NCBI RefSeq assembly: GCF_022387135.1
Contig: NZ_CP092462.1
Coordinates: 620,001 to 684,000, forward strand
DNA: 64,000 bases
Reading direction: 5' to 3'
Origin: Comamonas sp. B21-038
Lineage (GTDB): Bacteria; Pseudomonadota; Gammaproteobacteria; Burkholderiales; Burkholderiaceae_C
Positions 60,995 to 64,000 of this stretch are shown here, in pieces (position 1 is the stretch's first letter; each line of letters starts with the position of its first letter). Made by a program: the position numbers and the translations under genes. The notes under the pieces were generated by a model that was given only the letters and a program-made list of their open reading frames with translations, was not told the DNA's origin and made no database searches.

Positions 60995-62023
60995 TCAGCG
61001 CTTGGGAAGAATGTCCAGCTCGGCAGCGCTGGGCAGAAAGCTGCCGTTCCACACCGCCTGGGCGGGCACGGGGTTCTTGGTCTCGTAGGCCTTGGCAACC
61101 TGCTCGGCCATCAGGCCCAGGCGTTCGGTACGCAGCTGGCCAAAGCCTTCTTCGCGCGCGCCCTTGCTGTCGATCGCGGTGTCGATCGTGAGCTTGAGGC
61201 GCTTCACCTCCAGCGGCACATTGACCAGGCCATCCTTGGCCTTGAGCGAGGCGATGGCGGCCTGCGGATCGGCAATCGCCTCCTTGGCGCCCTTGGCAAA
61301 CGCCTTGAGGAAGGCGCGCACCGCTTCGGGCTTCTCGGCAATCAGCTTGGGGCTGGCGATGATGACATTGCCGTAGAGCTGCACGCCATGGGTGGCATAG
61401 GGCAGCACGACCACGTCTTCGGCCTTGATGCCACGCGCTTCCAGGTTGAGCAGGCTGGTGAAGGTGTAGCCGGTGACGGCATCCAGATCGCCGCGCACCA
61501 GCATGGTTTCGCGCAGCGGTGGGTCCATCGTGGTCCACTGCACGGCGCCCACGCCATTGGCCTGCGCAAAGATCGGGAAGGTGCGGCGGCCCGCATCAAA
61601 AATCGGCGCGCCCATCTTCTTGCTCGTCAGGTCGCTGGCCTTGGTGATACCGGATTTCTTCAGTGCCATCACCGATGCGGGTGTGGTGTTGTAGATCACC
61701 ATGATGGCCACCGGCTTGATCGGCGCATCGGGATTGTTCGCATGGAACTCCATCAGCGCGGCCAGGTCGGCAAAGCCCAAATCATGCGTGCCCGATGCCA
61801 CGCGCTGGATGGCGCCCGCGCCACTGGCCGCTTCCACCGTCACATCCAGACCAGCCTGCTTGAAGTAGCCCTTTTGCTCGGGGTGCACAAAGAGGGCGGC
61901 CGGGCCTTCAAAGCGCCAGTCGAGCTGGAACTTGAGCGGCGTCAGCGGCTGGGCCAGTGCGCTGCAGGTGCTGGCGGCGGCCAGCAGGGCCAGGGATGCG
62001 TGGAGAAAGCTGCGTTTTTTCAC
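60995..62023 (-). CDS. ABC transporter substrate-binding protein (NMT1/SsuA type), copy 1
   Basis: 342-aa periplasmic binding protein. Signal peptide about 1-24 (SLALLAAASTCSALAQ). The NMT1/THI5-like fold shows FQLDWRFEGPAALF (about 32-45), VASGTHDLGFADLAALMEF (about 74-92) and PIFDAGRRTFPIF near 150. It is about 60-65% identical by eye to the next gene, so the two are a tandem duplication. The last gene-side neighbours are the ATPase and permease. Confidence 0.9.
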   Translation of the reverse strand: MKKRSFLHASLALLAAASTCSALAQPLTPLKFQLDWRFEGPAALFVHPEQKGYFKQAGLDVTVEAASGAGAIQRVASGTHDLGFADLAALMEFHANNPDAPIKPVAIMVIYNTTPASVMALKKSGITKASDLTSKKMGAPIFDAGRRTFPIFAQANGVGAVQWTTMDPPLRETMLVRGDLDAVTGYTFTSLLNLEARGIKAEDVVVLPYATHGVQLYGNVIIASPKLIAEKPEAVRAFLKAFAKGAKEAIADPQAAIASLKAKDGLVNVPLEVKRLKLTIDTAIDSKGAREEGFGQLRTERLGLMAEQVAKAYETKNPVPAQAVWNGSFLPSAAELDILPKR

Positions 62024-62078
62024 GGGATGGTCTCGTCAGGTGGTGGGGGGCAATGGGGTAAAGGTGGCTTGGGATGGC

Positions 62079-63104
62079 TTACTTTTTGGGGAGCACATCG
62101 AGCACGTTGGCGGGCGGCAGAAAGCTGCCGTTCCAGACGTCTTCGGCCTTGACGCGGGTCTTCGTGCCATAGGCGTCCGAGACCTGGGCGGCCATCAGGC
62201 TCAGGCGGCTGCTGTCCAGGCGGCCAAAGCCTTCCTTGCGGGCATCGGCGCTGTTGATGACGGTGTCGATCGCCAGCTGCAGGCGGCGCGTCTCCAGCGC
62301 CACATTGGCAATGCCATCACGCGCCTTGACGGACTGGATCGCCTGGGCCGGGTTGGCGATCACGCCCTTGGCGCCCTGGGCAAAGGCGGTCAGGAACTTC
62401 TTGATCGCCTCGGGCCGCTCCTGGATCATCTTGGGGCTGGCGATGATCACGTTGCCGTAGAGCTTGACGCCATAGTCGGCGTACTGCATCACCACCACAT
62501 CGCTGGCCTTGGCGCCGCGCGCCTCCAGGTTCAGCAGGCTGGTAAAGGTAAAGCCGGTGATGGCATCGACATCGCCGCGCACCAGCATGGTCTCGCGCAG
62601 GGGCGGGTCCATCGCCGTCCAGGTGACGGTGCTGACGCCATTGGCCTTCTCAAAAATCGGGAAGGCTTTGCGGCCGGCATCGAACACCGGCGCGCCCAGC
62701 TTCTTGCCGCTCAGATCGGCGGGGGTCTTGATGCCCGACTTCTTGAGCGCCATCACCGAGGCCGGCGTGTTGTTGTAGACCACCATGACGGCGACCGGCT
62801 TGTTGGGCGCGTCGGGGTTGTTGGCATGGAACTCCATCACCGAGGCCAGGTCGGCAAAACCCATGTCGTAGGTGCCCGATGCCACGCGCTGCACCGCACC
62901 GCCCGAGCCATTGCCGGCATCCACCGTGACATCCAGCCCCTGGGTCTTGAACAGGCCTTGTGCGACCGGCTGCAGGAAGAAAGCGGCTGGCCCCTCAAAG
63001 CGCCAATCGAGCTGGAACTTGATGGGCGTATCTGCCGCCTGGGCCGCACCCCAGGACAGCGCCAAGGCGGCGACGGTGGTCTTCAGAAAACTGCGCTTGT
63101 GCAT
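62079..63104 (-). CDS. ABC transporter substrate-binding protein (NMT1/SsuA type), copy 2
   Basis: 341-aa periplasmic binding protein. Signal peptide about 1-23 (TVAALALSWGAAQA). FQLDWRFEGPAAFF (about 29-42) and the HANNPDAPNKPVAVMVVYNNTP block (about 91-112) match copy 1. The ATG at 63104 follows GGAGG and gives a normal leader; the ORF extends to 63389 upstream without homology. First gene of the operon, so its promoter lies in the 63105-63357 gap. Together with copy 1 it may give the importer two specificities, or one may be redundant. Confidence 0.92.
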   Translation of the reverse strand: MHKRSFLKTTVAALALSWGAAQAADTPIKFQLDWRFEGPAAFFLQPVAQGLFKTQGLDVTVDAGNGSGGAVQRVASGTYDMGFADLASVMEFHANNPDAPNKPVAVMVVYNNTPASVMALKKSGIKTPADLSGKKLGAPVFDAGRKAFPIFEKANGVSTVTWTAMDPPLRETMLVRGDVDAITGFTFTSLLNLEARGAKASDVVVMQYADYGVKLYGNVIIASPKMIQERPEAIKKFLTAFAQGAKGVIANPAQAIQSVKARDGIANVALETRRLQLAIDTVINSADARKEGFGRLDSSRLSLMAAQVSDAYGTKTRVKAEDVWNGSFLPPANVLDVLPKK

Positions 63105-63357
63105 GGGGGTCCTCCGATGTTGCATACAAGGTCGTTTGCAAGATCGGTGCCAGTTTGTAAGCTCCTGTAGGCGGGCTTTTTTGCACCAGGCTGGTGCAAA
63201 TGCAGGGTGGTGAATGGATCCGCGTGCACGCGCCGATGCATGGCCGCGCATCCGCTTGGTGCAGCTTGTATACATGCTTGATCGGCTACTGGCGCGCGGG
63301 CGGCCCGGCATGGCAATTGCAAGCAAAATGCGCCATCCAGACGATGAGAAAACGACC
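63105..63357. promoter_or_regulatory. Divergent promoter region with FadR/FCD-type half-sites
   Basis: 253 bp between the transporter operon and the flavin reductase gene. It contains TGCATACAAG (63121-63130) and CTTGTATACATGC (63265-63277). The second is close to the TTGTATACAA palindrome recognised by FCD-domain GntR regulators. Such a regulator gene lies at 55144-55944. The binding link is inference. Confidence 0.45.
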
Positions 63358-64000
63358 ATGACCGAGATCGACTTTGCCCAGCTGGGCACTTACGAACGCT
63401 ACAAGCTGATGGCCAGCCTGATCGTGCCGCGCCCGATTGCGTTGGTAACGACCCTGGGCGCAGACGGCACCGTCAATGCGGCCCCTTTCAGCATGTTCAA
63501 CATGATGGGCGAGGACCCGCCGGTGGTGATGCTGAGCGTGAACAAGCTGCAGGACACCGCGCAGAAAGACACTGCCACCAACATCCTGCGCGACAAGGAG
63601 TTTGTGGTGCACATCGCCGACGAAGCGATGGCCGCCGCCATGCACCGCTGCGGCGACCGCCTGGCCCCGCACGAGAGCGAACTGGATCACACGGGCCTGA
63701 CTGCCACCCCCTCCCAAAGCGTGCACCCCCCACGCATCGTGCAAGCCCCCGTCGCCTTCGAATGCGTGCTGCACGAAACGCTGGAAACCCCCAGCCGCTA
63801 CGTCTTCATCGGCCGGGTGCAATGGCTGGCCGTGCGCGACGGCCTGGTCGACACCGAAAAATGGCGGGTACGCCTGCAGGCGTTCTTCCCGGTCGGGCGC
63901 TTTGGCGCGAGCTTTTACATCAACTGCCGCGAGCGCTTTGCGATTGAGGCGGGGGAAGGATTGGCAGCCGCGCAGAGCGGGGTGGGGAGTACGGCGATTG
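63358..64000 (+). CDS. Flavin reductase-like FMN-binding protein (3' truncated by window edge)
   Basis: Partial gene; 214 residues are visible before the window ends. The N-terminus reads MTEIDFAQLGTYERYKLM, then LIVPRPIALVTTLGADGTVNAAPFS, the split-barrel flavin-reductase signature, and HIADEAMAAAMHRCGD near 95-110. Enzymes of this fold reduce FMN or supply it to a monooxygenase, or act on imines. It is divergent from the importer operon and may process the imported compound. It is read from a clean ATG with AAAACGACC upstream (weak ribosome site). Confidence 0.85.
   Translation, partial: MTEIDFAQLGTYERYKLMASLIVPRPIALVTTLGADGTVNAAPFSMFNMMGEDPPVVMLSVNKLQDTAQKDTATNILRDKEFVVHIADEAMAAAMHRCGDRLAPHESELDHTGLTATPSQSVHPPRIVQAPVAFECVLHETLETPSRYVFIGRVQWLAVRDGLVDTEKWRVRLQAFFPVGRFGASFYINCRERFAIEAGEGLAAAQSGVGSTAI

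Noticed and set aside
1..64000. CRISPR array, tRNA or rRNA genes
   Set aside because: No regularly spaced identical repeats of 23-40 bp and no recognisable tRNA or rRNA sequence was seen in the intergenic regions.

Overview
This 64 kb window is a chromosome segment from a high-GC (roughly 65% by eye) betaproteobacterium, most likely a member of the Comamonadaceae such as Comamonas. The evidence is the dense GC-rich coding, the mix of tripartite tricarboxylate transporter parts, NitT/TauT-type ABC importers, IclR/LysR/GntR-era catabolic clusters, DUF3422, DUF2798 and DUF3455 genes, and the RpfE-like/RecJ pair. This is inference from gene content; no rRNA or tRNA gene was found to fix the taxon. 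Both ends cut genes: an amino-acid ABC permease on the left and a flavin-reductase-like gene on the right.

Layout. 1-3.7 kb: amino-acid ABC importer, Lrp-type regulator, Asp/Glu racemase-family protein and a DadA-like D-amino acid dehydrogenase. 4.0-11.4 kb: housekeeping genes (recJ with an RpfE-like partner, lolC-lolD, TatD nuclease, hypoxanthine-DNA glycosylase, DUF2798, spermidine-synthase-like). 11.5-15.8 kb: a lone GspE/PilB-type ATPase, then tctB-tctA without tctC. 15.9-21.2 kb: Fur-box/FecI-type sigma/FecR/TonB receptor/DUF4198 iron module. 21.3-31.9 kb: DUF3422, two EamA transporters, an atypical SDR, quinone reductase, DUF2076, NUDIX, and a second oxidase/racemase/MFS amino-acid or imino-acid module. 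32.0-35.5 kb: a scarred region with a decayed LysR gene, a two-component system and a decayed second copy of the kinase core. 35.5-41.9 kb: a complete threonate (four-carbon acid sugar) pathway: GntP permease, LtnD, OtnK, OtnC, OtnI and an RpiR regulator. 42.2-45.8 kb: KatE-type catalase, a 24-residue membrane peptide and a glycine-zipper-like membrane protein. 46.1-52.2 kb: the four-gene ligase-associated DNA repair operon (exonuclease, ATP-dependent ligase, Lhr-like helicase, PdeM). 52.3-55.1 kb: a strikingly AT-rich island with a two-gene Septu anti-phage system (ptuA-ptuB). 55.1-64.0 kb: FCD regulator, fasciclin protein, DUF3455 lipoprotein with an ECF sigma/anti-sigma pair, and a NitT/TauT importer with two tandem binding proteins divergent from a flavin reductase.

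The most notable non-gene structure is a dispersed 149-bp-core element with terminal inverted repeats (about 160 bp with its tips), present three times. Two copies are full length and in opposite orientation. The third is exactly 69 bp shorter, as expected from a deletion between two 8-bp direct repeats inside the element. One copy sits between genes of the threonate operon and one sits just upstream of the DUF3455/sigma cluster. No transposase, integrase, CRISPR array or prophage was seen.
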